Assembly: GCA_030633015.1 (NCBI GenBank)
Contig: DAOVTR010000118.1
Span: forward strand, 1-5,895
Reading direction: 5' to 3'
Source of the DNA: Bdellovibrionales bacterium
GTDB lineage: Bacteria; Bdellovibrionota; Bacteriovoracia; Bacteriovoracales; Bacteriovoracaceae
DNA: 5,895 nt
Positions within the stretch are counted from its first letter, which is position 1. Each line of letters starts with the position of its first letter. Made by a program: the position numbers and the translations under genes. Under the pieces are notes generated by a model. It saw nothing but the letters and a program-made list of their open reading frames with translations. It did no database searches and was not told the origin of the DNA. Shown piece after piece: positions 1 through 5,895 of the stretch.

Positions 1-920
1 GCATGCCCAAACATTAAATAAAAAGAATTATATGCGAAATCTTGTAAATAGTCGGTTTTAAAAAATAAAATTAAGAGGATTACTATAACTATGCTATTCG
101 TTGTTTTAACATTTATTTTTTTAATATTATTTTCTTCAAAAACACTAAAGATTGTCAAACACAGGCTCATTGTCAACATTAAAATTATAATTTTAATGTT
201 AAAAAACTCAATGTTTTCGTAATTTTTTGCAATTATTTTCGAAAAAAAATATATATTTGATACATTAAAAGCTTGTAAATAATATACTTTTTGATTGTCG
301 CCATCGTATGTTTGCATCCAAAACTTTGGAAAGAGAGCCATTCCAATTGTCGATCCAAACAAAAAAAACCAAATAAAAAAATGATAAAAATCATTTAGTC
401 CTGACACTAAAACAATAATTGAAAATATTAAATACAAACCAACAGGTATATACCTTTTCCAGTTTTTAACAACAATCAACTCTTCTTTAACTTCTGGCTT
501 AAAATATATATAAACAAAGTAAAAATTAGTAACTGCATTAACGACTAAACTTTCACTCAATAAATTTATAAAAATAATAAAGACAACCAAAAGCTCATCA
601 TATATTTTCAGGCCTAACCCATCAATTTTGTCCTTTGTAAAAGGAATAACTTTAGAAACAAAATAAACTGCAATTAAAAGTGATAAAATAAAAAACAATT
701 TTAGACTTACAACTGTCGGCCCAAGGGCCAGCATAAAATAAACATTTTTATAAAATAAAGTTAGAACTAACGCTACAAGTAATAATGCTGCCACAATATA
801 ACGCTGCCCCATTTCCTTGGATATATTTCTCCAGCACAACACCAAAGAAATTAGGATAAAAACAACTAATATATATTCTGGAACAAAAAGAGTGGACTCC
901 AGCGTAATAAATGCTTTCAA
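1..920 (-). CDS. Multi-spanning membrane protein, divergent complex I antiporter-like subunit (NuoN/NuoM-like), C-terminus beyond window
   Basis: This frame runs 306 codons on the minus strand without a stop and leaves the left edge, so the C-terminus is missing. A TGA lies two codons upstream, so TTG at 920-918 is the only early start. It overlaps the previous gene's TGA, with GGGTGA just upstream; the next candidate is ATG at 812. The protein is very hydrophobic, with about nine membrane segments near residues 12-30, 41-66, 68-92, 108-127, 129-140, 157-173, 181-197, 242-260 and 276-288. NuoN-like traits are an N-terminal FVPEYILVVFILISLVL, resembling the family's LLPE..L start, and FPKFWMQTYDGDNQKV at 197-212, which recalls the PFH.W.PD.Y.GAP..V segment of proton-translocating NADH dehydrogenase subunits. 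The usual Lys before that segment, its His, and the Glu of an earlier helix appear replaced. If the assignment holds, it sits in the inner membrane. Coding status is well supported; the family is a tentative reading by eye. Mrp- or hydrogenase-type antiporter subunits are alternatives. Confidence 0.62.
   Translation of the reverse strand, partial: MKAFITLESTLFVPEYILVVFILISLVLCWRNISKEMGQRYIVAALLLVALVLTLFYKNVYFMLALGPTVVSLKLFFILSLLIAVYFVSKVIPFTKDKIDGLGLKIYDELLVVFIIFINLLSESLVVNAVTNFYFVYIYFKPEVKEELIVVKNWKRYIPVGLYLIFSIIVLVSGLNDFYHFFIWFFLFGSTIGMALFPKFWMQTYDGDNQKVYYLQAFNVSNIYFFSKIIAKNYENIEFFNIKIIILMLTMSLCLTIFSVFEENNIKKINVKTTNSIVIVILLILFFKTDYLQDFAYNSFYLMFGH
175..200. repeat. Perfect 26-bp palindrome inside the membrane-protein frame
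   Basis: The half-site AACATTAAAATTA (175-187) is followed directly by its exact reverse complement TAATTTTAATGTT (188-200), with no loop. It falls in the part of the minus-strand frame encoding roughly residues 241-249. It is almost pure A+T, where chance palindromes are easier, but 13 matched pairs is still long. Confidence 0.85.
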
Positions 921-1072
921 AAATCACCCATATAAAAAACAATTAAGATTAAGAGCACTAAGTTTATAACATATTTACGAATACCACTAGATTCATCAAG
1001 ATAAATGGCAATCACGCTATTTATCTTGATGAACCCATATATTATCCTGTACAAAATTTTTATAATTGACAT
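917..1072 (-). CDS. Small membrane-anchored protein, 51 aa, first gene of leftward unit
   Basis: This is a 51-residue frame starting at ATG 1072-1070 and ending at TGA 919-917. The start was chosen because AAGGA lies 8 bases upstream (1085-1081). The frame can be extended to a TTG at 1138, but that would swallow the promoter and ribosome-binding site. The protein has a basic, amphipathic N-terminal half (MSIIKILYRIIYGFIKINS), a short polar stretch with LDESSGIRK, and one C-terminal membrane segment (YVINLVLLILIVFYMG). No family is firmly recognised. The polar stretch followed by a last helix faintly recalls the C-terminal tail of NuoL-type subunits, which would fit the complex I-like gene after it, but this is only an impression. 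Its stop overlaps the next start (TTGA), suggesting translational coupling. A strong hairpin (992-1033) lies inside the frame. It could also be a non-coding leader of the downstream gene. Confidence 0.5.
   Translation of the reverse strand: MSIIKILYRIIYGFIKINSVIAIYLDESSGIRKYVINLVLLILIVFYMGDF
992..1033. repeat. Strong inverted repeat (18-bp stem, 6-nt loop) inside the small membrane-protein frame
   Basis: TTCATCAAGATAAAT (992-1006) is the exact reverse complement of ATTTATCTTGATGAA (1019-1033). The pairing continues inward with one G-T wobble (1007/1018) and two G-C pairs (1008/1017, 1009/1016), leaving a 6-base loop at 1010-1015. Neither side is followed by a T tract, so it does not look like an intrinsic terminator. 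It lies in the first half of the 51-codon frame, about 40 bases downstream of its start codon, so in the leftward transcript it would fold within the early coding region. Confidence 0.9.
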
Positions 1073-1080
1073 AAATAAAT

Positions 1081-1085
1081 TCCTT
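1081..1085 (-). promoter_or_regulatory. Ribosome-binding site deciding the ATG 1072 start
   Basis: AAGGA on the minus strand lies 8 bases (ATTTATTT) before ATG at 1072-1070. It is the best Shine-Dalgarno match in this region and is why the 51-codon start is preferred over the upstream TTG at 1138. Confidence 0.6.
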
Positions 1086-1108
1086 ATATTATACAGTACA
1101 TAAGGTCT

Positions 1109-1138
1109 ATCATATTGAAAATATTTATTTTTTAACAA
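1109..1138 (-). promoter_or_regulatory. Predicted sigma70-type promoter of the leftward unit
   Basis: Read on the minus strand, TTGTTA (1138-1133, 4 of 6 matches to the -35 consensus) is followed after 18 bases by TATGAT (1114-1109, 5 of 6 matches to the -10 consensus). Transcription would start near 1102, giving a leader of about 30 bases with the AAGGA site ahead of ATG 1072. A perfect TATAAT at 1093-1088 is an alternative -10, but it would start transcription at or beyond the ribosome-binding site. Confidence 0.45.
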
Positions 1139-1142
1139 TATT
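1115..1142 (+). promoter_or_regulatory. Weak candidate promoter for mfd
   Basis: TTGAAA (1115-1120, 4 of 6 matches to the -35 consensus) is followed after 16 bases by AATATT (1137-1142, 4 of 6 matches to the -10 consensus), about 17 bases before the mfd ATG. The leader would be only about 10 bases, consistent with the lack of a Shine-Dalgarno site. TATAAA at 1149-1154 is an alternative -10 that would make the transcript essentially leaderless. Both calls are weak in such AT-rich DNA. Confidence 0.25.
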
Positions 1143-1146
1143 TCAA
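1115..1146. repeat. Imperfect dyad in the divergent intergenic region
   Basis: TTGAAAATATT (1115-1125) and AATATTTCAA (1137-1146) are reverse complements apart from one extra A in the left arm, separated by TATTTTTTAAC (1126-1136). The dyad covers the -10 of the leftward promoter and the likely promoter zone of mfd, so it could be an operator or simply AT-rich promoter sequence. No regulator is identified. Confidence 0.4.
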
Positions 1147-1159
1147 ATTATAAATTTGT

Positions 1160-4100
1160 ATGGAATTATTTAACTCAATCAATAAAAAAATAATTAACTG
1201 GTCACAAACTTCTGCCAAAAAAATTCATATAAATGGCATTGATATACACCATTGGATTTACATATTTTGTCAAATTTTAGACAACCAAATTAATAATTCA
1301 ACTAACGAAAATTATTTTTTTATTTGTAAAGATCAAGATGAAGCAGAAGATATATTCGAGTTTTTAAAAAATAACTATCAAGGAACATGTAACCTCATGT
1401 TTTATCCGGGCCTCGAATGTTCACCTTATTCTGGGATTTTTCCTGTCGAACTTAACCTACTTAAACGATTTAATGTTCTTTCTCAAATTGCCTTTCAAAA
1501 AAGTGGCAATCTGGTTGTTTGTACCCATGAATCCATTATGCTTTTACAACCCGAAAAAGACCTCTTTTTAAGTAACTCTTTTTCTTTTACTGTTGAAGAT
1601 ATTTTATCGCCTGATCTTCTTGCTCAAAAGCTTGTTGACATTGGATATTCCCACAATATTACAGTTGAACAACCAGGGACTTTTTCTAAAAAAGGGGAGG
1701 TTTTTGATATTTTTCCTATTGCTGGTCCTCCCATTAGATTAAATTATTATGACGAGTTAATTGAATCCATCAAAGAGATTAATCTAAATACAAATAAAAC
1801 AAAACAAACATTTATTACTACAAAAATCTCAATCTCACCTGCGCCAGGCATCTTTTTAAGGCCAGAGTATGTCAGAAACTTAAGAGAAAAGACTCCAATT
1901 CCCCCAACAAATTTAAAAAACAAGTTTATTACAAGAAAAAATATTTTTAATTCTCTTTCTCAAAATTTACTTTTTGAAAACTACACTCTTTTTGCTCCTC
2001 TTTTTACTAAGAAACAACAAACTATCCTTGAATATATTGAAGTCCCAAGCACTCTAGTTTTATTTGAAGAGCAACAAATAAGCCTTAACAGTATTAATTT
2101 AATCGAAAAACTCAAAATTGACTTTGAACAATACTCAAATGACTCCAACGGTTTAAATCTTTTCCCAAGCCTAAAACATATTTACAAATACAACTTCGAA
2201 TCTGAAATTAACTCTTTTAAATCAATAGTTGTTTCTAAATTAAATATTTACAATGATCTCTCTGAATCCATTACATCAACGATTAATTTTAATATTGAAT
2301 CAACATCCAATTTTATCCTTCGTCATGTTGGTAAAAAATCAAATAGATATGAACAAATCACTCAAATCTTTAACTTCATCTGTGAGTTTTTTCAACATTC
2401 TGGAAGCATCCTTTTTGTTTTGAGTTCAGACGTCGCTAAAAAAGAAATCCAATATCTCTTAGAACAACAAAACATTTCATCAAGTCTGTCACGGCGTATT
2501 TCATACTCAAAAGGAAAATTAAAAGACGGTTTTTTTCATCCAACTGACAACCTTTTAATTCTTTCCGAAGCAGACCTGTTCGCCTATAAAAGCAAAAAAA
2601 CGAAACAACAAACTAACGCTAAGGTTGATTTATTTGCTGAACAGTTATCAACTCTTCAAAAAGGTGACTTCATTGTTCACTCTGTCCATGGTATAGGACG
2701 CTACTTTGGCCTCGAATCAATGGATATTGGAAGCTCCAAAACTGATTATATTATTATTGAATATGATCAGGGTGATAAAATTTATGTTCCAGTTTATAAA
2801 ATGAATCTTATTCAGAAACACTCTTCTGCAAGTGCTCAAACAAAAATAAATAACCTTCGGTCAAAAAAGTTTCAACAAATCAAAAATAGTGCCAAGGTTG
2901 CAATTAAAAAACTTGCTTTTGATCTGTTAAAATTACAAGCAGAAAGAGAATCATCAAATGCTTTTGTTTTTTCTCCTCCCGACCATCTATTTAAAGAATT
3001 TGAACTTTCATTTCCTTTTAAGGAAACCTCTGACCAAAAAACGGCAATAGAGCGCGTCCTAAATGATATGCAAAGAGCCAAACCCATGGACCACCTTGTA
3101 TGTGGAGACGTTGGTTTTGGAAAAACCGAAGTTGCTATGAGAGCATCTTTTATGGCCGTTAATAATAATAAACAGGTTGCCATTTTAGTTCCTACCACCA
3201 TCCTTGCCTTACAACACTATAATTCCTTTACTGAAAGATTTAAAAACTTTGCTGTTAATATTGACTTTTTAACCAGATTTAAAAGTAGTGCAGAATCAAA
3301 AGAGGTAAAAGAAAAAATTAAATTAGGATCTATTGATATAGTAATCGGAACTCACAAACTTCTGGCCAAGGACATGGCCTTTAAAAACCTAGGGCTTGTT
3401 GTTGTTGATGAGGAGCAACGCTTCGGTGTTGGTCATAAAGAAAAATTAAAACTGTTAAAATCATCCGTAGATTTCTTGACTCTTACTGCCACTCCAATTC
3501 CAAGGACTATGCAGCTTGCTTTTCTTGGACTCAAAGATTTATCCCTAATTCAAACCGCTCCTCCTAAAAGACAGTCCATAAAGACTTATTTAATTAATAA
3601 TGACGATTACACAATAAAAAATGCGATTGAACTTGAACTAAAAAGAGGGGGACAGCTATTTTATGTTCATAATCGAGTTAAAGATATTGAAATTGTTCTG
3701 CAATATATTTTAAAACTTGTTCCCCATGCAAAAGTTGTAGTAGCTCATGGTCAAATGACTGAAAAAGAACTTGAAACAAGAATTCGTGATTTTTATTCCG
3801 GAAAATATCAAATACTTCTTTCTACAACCATTATTGAATCCGGGTTAGATATTCCAAATGCCAATACTATTATAATTAACCGCGCAGACACGTTCGGACT
3901 CTCTCAGCTTCACCAACTCAGAGGGAGAATCGGACGTTCAGACAAAAAAGCATATGCATATTTTATTATTCCTAAAACACAAAATATTAATAAAATAGCA
4001 CAACAAAGGTTAAAAGCACTCCAAACCTATGCTGAAATGGGATCTGGTTTTTCCATAGCATCTAGCGATCTTGAAATAAGAGGTGCCGGAGATATTTTAG

Positions 4101-4660
4101 GAGCAAGTCAATCCGGACACATTGAAGCAATTGGCCTTGAGCTTTATATGGAGCTTTTAAAAGAGGCCATTAATGAACTTAAAGGCGAAAAACTAGTAGT
4201 CGAAACAGATATAGAACTATCAACACCTTTTACGTCCTTTATTCCAAACCACTATATCCAAGACCAGTCTGAAAGATTAAAAAACTATAAAAAACTTTCT
4301 AATTGTAGAGATATTAGTCAGTTAGAGCAATTACAAGAGGAGCTCTTTGATATATTTGGAACATTTCCAACGGAGGTTGAAAATTTATTTACCCTGATTG
4401 AAACAAGAATAAACCTTACTGGTTGTGGTGTAAAATCCCTGGCCGTAACAGGAAGCGTTATTGTTCTGAATTTTGATAAAAAAGTTTTGGAGAAAAAAAC
4501 ACAATTAAGAAATAAAATTGTCGAAACTTTTATGGCAAGACCCAAAATATATAAATTAACACCTAATTATCAGGCAATATATCAACATAAAAGTAAAATT
4601 ACTCAAGATATCCTATTAAAATACTCAAAAAATATTGCCCAGCAAATAGTTACATGTTAG
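1160..4660 (+). CDS. mfd: Transcription-repair coupling factor Mfd, complete
   Basis: Mfd is a cytoplasmic DNA translocase. It removes RNA polymerase stalled at lesions and recruits UvrA for nucleotide excision repair. The 1166 residues match the family's usual length (about 1150). A UvrB-like N-terminal module carries FYPGLECSPY (81-90) and a GEVFDIFP segment. The CarD-like RNA polymerase-interaction domain lies near 500-565 (VHSVHGIGRYFGLE). The RecG-like SF2 motor follows: Walker A GDVGFGKTE (649-657, Lys655), DEEQ box (750-753), TATPIPRT (776-783), STTIIESGLDIPNA, and QLRGRIGRSD (919-928). DLEIRGAGDILGASQSGH comes next, and the C-terminal TRCF domain spans about 1015-1150. All motor motifs are intact, so it should be active. 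ATG 1160 is the first in-frame ATG and suits the family's N-terminus, although no Shine-Dalgarno site precedes it. The linker after the polymerase-interaction domain departs somewhat from consensus. The gene is divergent from the membrane-protein unit and probably co-transcribed with the PPIase genes that follow. Confidence 0.98.
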   Translation: MELFNSINKKIINWSQTSAKKIHINGIDIHHWIYIFCQILDNQINNSTNENYFFICKDQDEAEDIFEFLKNNYQGTCNLMFYPGLECSPYSGIFPVELNLLKRFNVLSQIAFQKSGNLVVCTHESIMLLQPEKDLFLSNSFSFTVEDILSPDLLAQKLVDIGYSHNITVEQPGTFSKKGEVFDIFPIAGPPIRLNYYDELIESIKEINLNTNKTKQTFITTKISISPAPGIFLRPEYVRNLREKTPIPPTNLKNKFITRKNIFNSLSQNLLFENYTLFAPLFTKKQQTILEYIEVPSTLVLFEEQQISLNSINLIEKLKIDFEQYSNDSNGLNLFPSLKHIYKYNFESEINSFKSIVVSKLNIYNDLSESITSTINFNIESTSNFILRHVGKKSNRYEQITQIFNFICEFFQHSGSILFVLSSDVAKKEIQYLLEQQNISSSLSRRISYSKGKLKDGFFHPTDNLLILSEADLFAYKSKKTKQQTNAKVDLFAEQLSTLQKGDFIVHSVHGIGRYFGLESMDIGSSKTDYIIIEYDQGDKIYVPVYKMNLIQKHSSASAQTKINNLRSKKFQQIKNSAKVAIKKLAFDLLKLQAERESSNAFVFSPPDHLFKEFELSFPFKETSDQKTAIERVLNDMQRAKPMDHLVCGDVGFGKTEVAMRASFMAVNNNKQVAILVPTTILALQHYNSFTERFKNFAVNIDFLTRFKSSAESKEVKEKIKLGSIDIVIGTHKLLAKDMAFKNLGLVVVDEEQRFGVGHKEKLKLLKSSVDFLTLTATPIPRTMQLAFLGLKDLSLIQTAPPKRQSIKTYLINNDDYTIKNAIELELKRGGQLFYVHNRVKDIEIVLQYILKLVPHAKVVVAHGQMTEKELETRIRDFYSGKYQILLSTTIIESGLDIPNANTIIINRADTFGLSQLHQLRGRIGRSDKKAYAYFIIPKTQNINKIAQQRLKALQTYAEMGSGFSIASSDLEIRGAGDILGASQSGHIEAIGLELYMELLKEAINELKGEKLVVETDIELSTPFTSFIPNHYIQDQSERLKNYKKLSNCRDISQLEQLQEELFDIFGTFPTEVENLFTLIETRINLTGCGVKSLAVTGSVIVLNFDKKVLEKKTQLRNKIVETFMARPKIYKLTPNYQAIYQHKSKITQDILLKYSKNIAQQIVTC

Positions 4661-4698
4661 CGTTTTTATTGTAATTTATAAATTGGACAAACATATTC

Positions 4699-4704
4699 AA
4701 GGGA
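4699..4704 (+). promoter_or_regulatory. Ribosome-binding site of the PPIase gene
   Basis: AAGGGA lies 6 bases before ATG 4711 and fixes that start. The gap 4661-4710 after mfd holds no hairpin with a T tract, which supports read-through from mfd. No convincing promoter was seen in it. Confidence 0.65.
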
Positions 4705-4710
4705 CATGAA

Positions 4711-5532
4711 ATGACAAAACTATTTATTATTATTTCACTATTTATTACAAATGCTCTCTTCGCAAATATTAGTGCAGATAAAAACGCTGTAATTGCAAAC
4801 GTTAATGGTACTAAAATTACATTATCTGATTTTATCCAAGCATATGAACAAAATAAACTTTTTGTTTCAAATAAGAAAGTGACAAAAACAAGTGTTTTAA
4901 ATGATTTAATAAACAGAGAACTTGGAATTCAAAAAGCAAAAAAATTAAAGTTAGATAATAATCCAATTGTAAAACGCAAAATGAATGATGTTATGTTTCA
5001 TGCTCAAGTCTCAAAAGATCTCGAACCTCTTTTAAAAAAAATAAATATTAAAGATTCAGATGTTAAAAGTTATTATAAGCGAAACAAAGAATATCGCACC
5101 GCTCACATTTTATTTAGAATGCTCGCAACGCCTAAAAAGAAAGAGGTTCAAGCTGCAATAAAGCAATCTTTAGCTGTATATCAAGAACTCAAGAAAAATC
5201 CTGAAAAATTCCATGAACTCTCTGCAAAGTTTTCTCAAAGTAACACTGCTCCCAACGGGGGAGATATGGGCTTTCAGCCTGCAAATGTCCTTGCTCCTGA
5301 ATATTTCAATGCCATTAAAAATAAAAAAAGTGGATTTATTTCTCCACCAATAAGAACTGCATTTGGGTTTCATATTATTAAAGTACTCGCGGTTAAAGAC
5401 TTTAAAGAAATTAACTTGGCCTATTATAAAAAAATCGTTTATGACATTCAAAGAGATAAAATAATGAGCAAATATTTTAAGACCATGAGAAAACAAGCTA
5501 AAATTTCAATTGAAAAGAAACACCTAAAATAA
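4711..5532 (+). CDS. Exported parvulin-type peptidyl-prolyl cis-trans isomerase (PpiC/PrsA-like)
   Basis: A 273-residue protein predicted to assist folding of exported proteins in the periplasm by isomerising X-Pro bonds. Residues 1-18 form a signal peptide (MTKLFIIISLFITNALFA), cleaved probably after Ala18 or Ala22. A helical N-terminal chaperone-like region follows, opening with NAVIANVNGTKITLSDF (25-41), the usual start of SurA/PrsA-type proteins, and including the INRELGIQKAKKLKL segment. A single parvulin domain spans about 128-230: RTAHILFR with His132, FSQSNTAPNGGDMGF (174-188), and AFGFHIIKV with His221. Both signature histidines are present, so catalytic activity is plausible. The C-terminal tail is basic. 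It starts 50 bp after mfd with a good AAGGGA site, and its TAA overlaps the next gene's ATG by one base, so it sits mid-operon. The domain call is firm; assignment to a specific paralogue (PpiC, PrsA or SurA-like) is not. Confidence 0.9.
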   Translation: MTKLFIIISLFITNALFANISADKNAVIANVNGTKITLSDFIQAYEQNKLFVSNKKVTKTSVLNDLINRELGIQKAKKLKLDNNPIVKRKMNDVMFHAQVSKDLEPLLKKINIKDSDVKSYYKRNKEYRTAHILFRMLATPKKKEVQAAIKQSLAVYQELKKNPEKFHELSAKFSQSNTAPNGGDMGFQPANVLAPEYFNAIKNKKSGFISPPIRTAFGFHIIKVLAVKDFKEINLAYYKKIVYDIQRDKIMSKYFKTMRKQAKISIEKKHLK

Positions 5533-5895
5533 TGAATAAATATATATATATTTACATTTTTCTTTTACTTGCTTGTTCAAGCTTACAAGCAAAGCTACTA
5601 GATAAAATTGTTGCTGTTTATAATGATGAAGTCATTACAAAATCAGAAATTCAAAGAATTCAATCTAATCTAAATGCTCGTAAAATGATTGCTCCTATAA
5701 TTTATAAAAATAAAAGTTACAGTCAAAAAGATTTTATAAATGTCTCTATTCATAGCAAGTTAATTCGCAACAAACTTGCTGAAATGCATATTGTTGTTGA
5801 TGACGATAATGTTGAAAATAATATCAAGCAAACAGAGTCACGACTAAAGCTCTCTCGTAGTGCTCTGCTTGATTACCTTAAAAATAATAATCTTA
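5532..5895 (+). CDS. SurA-like periplasmic chaperone, N-terminal part, cut by window edge
   Basis: The first 121 codons of a frame that runs off the right edge. SurA-type proteins escort unfolded outer-membrane proteins across the periplasm. The N-terminus is a signal peptide with a hydrophobic core (IYIYIFLLLA). LLDKIVAVYNDEVITKSEI (22-40) follows, closely matching the opening of the SurA N-terminal domain (typically VD.I.AVVND.VIT..E). Further helices end in a segment resembling SurA's R..L..S...L..YL...NL. Any parvulin domains would lie beyond the window. ATG 5532 overlaps the preceding stop (TAATG) and no clear Shine-Dalgarno site is visible, so expression probably depends on coupling to the upstream PPIase. 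The signal peptide also contains a lipobox-like LLAC (Cys15), so it may be a lipoprotein; cleavage after Ala20 (LQA) is the alternative. Confidence 0.82.
   Translation, partial: MNKYIYIYIFLLLACSSLQAKLLDKIVAVYNDEVITKSEIQRIQSNLNARKMIAPIIYKNKSYSQKDFINVSIHSKLIRNKLAEMHIVVDDDNVENNIKQTESRLKLSRSALLDYLKNNNL

Noticed and set aside
1..6. GCATGC at the very edge of the window
   Set aside because: It is a six-base palindrome (SphI site) lying within the membrane-protein frame, with nothing around it to suggest a junction or special function.
748..942. Minus-strand frame of 64 codons
   Set aside because: It lies out of frame over the 306-codon membrane-protein frame, which is far longer and has a coherent membrane pattern. 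Its cysteine-rich mixed sequence looks like a shadow.
992..1033. Hairpin as an intrinsic transcription terminator
   Set aside because: No T tract follows on either strand, and its site between divergent starts is not where a terminator is expected.
1073..1138. Extension of the small gene to TTG 1138
   Set aside because: It would have no ribosome-binding site and would overlap the predicted promoter; AAGGA at 1085-1081 points to ATG 1072.
2872..3201. Minus-strand frame of 109 codons
   Set aside because: It is antisense to the Mfd motor domain around Walker A, where the plus-strand reading is unmistakable.
4318..4545. Minus-strand frame of 75 codons
   Set aside because: It is antisense to the Mfd C-terminal domain, with no start signal or recognisable product.
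4706..4714. ATGAAATGA, a two-codon frame overlapping the PPIase start
   Set aside because: Its ATG lies only one base from the AAGGGA site, too close for initiation; it is probably coincidental.
5170..5496. Minus-strand frame of 108 codons
   Set aside because: It is antisense to the parvulin domain, whose motifs are clear on the plus strand.

Overview
The window is AT-rich throughout (roughly 70% A+T by eye) and gene-dense. It looks chromosomal, from a Gram-negative bacterium: two genes encode exported, SurA/PpiC-type periplasmic folding factors. A full-length transcription-repair coupling factor followed by tandem peptidyl-prolyl isomerase genes, at this base composition, would suit a low-GC member of the Bdellovibrionota (Bacteriovorax/Halobacteriovorax-like). 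That placement is inference; no rRNA or other marker is present.

Left part (1-1138, minus strand): a leftward transcription unit. It starts from a plausible sigma70-type promoter (1138-1109) and a good ribosome-binding site (1085-1081). It encodes a 51-residue membrane-anchored small protein (1072-917). Next comes a large multi-spanning membrane protein that starts at a TTG overlapping the small gene's stop codon and stays open for 306 codons to the window edge. Its layout, and one segment around residues 190-226, resemble the proton-antiporter subunits of respiratory complex I (NuoN/NuoM/NuoL), but residues usually conserved there seem to be missing. Two large, near-perfect inverted repeats (175-200 and 992-1033) lie inside these reading frames.

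Centre (1160-4660, plus strand): a complete mfd gene of 1166 codons, divergent from the left unit. The gap between the two divergent coding starts is only about 87 bp, and the promoter signals of both directions overlap a dyad at 1115-1146.

Right part (4711-5895, plus strand): 50 bp after mfd comes a complete parvulin-type PPIase with a signal peptide. It overlaps by one base (TAATG) a SurA-like chaperone gene that is cut by the right edge. With no visible terminator between them, mfd and the two PPIase genes probably form one operon. It would pair cytoplasmic DNA-repair coupling with envelope-protein folding; the link is probably co-transcription rather than shared function.

No tRNA, rRNA, CRISPR, insertion sequence or attachment site was seen. 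There is no clearly novel system here. The least ordinary parts are the divergent complex I-like locus and its two inverted repeats.
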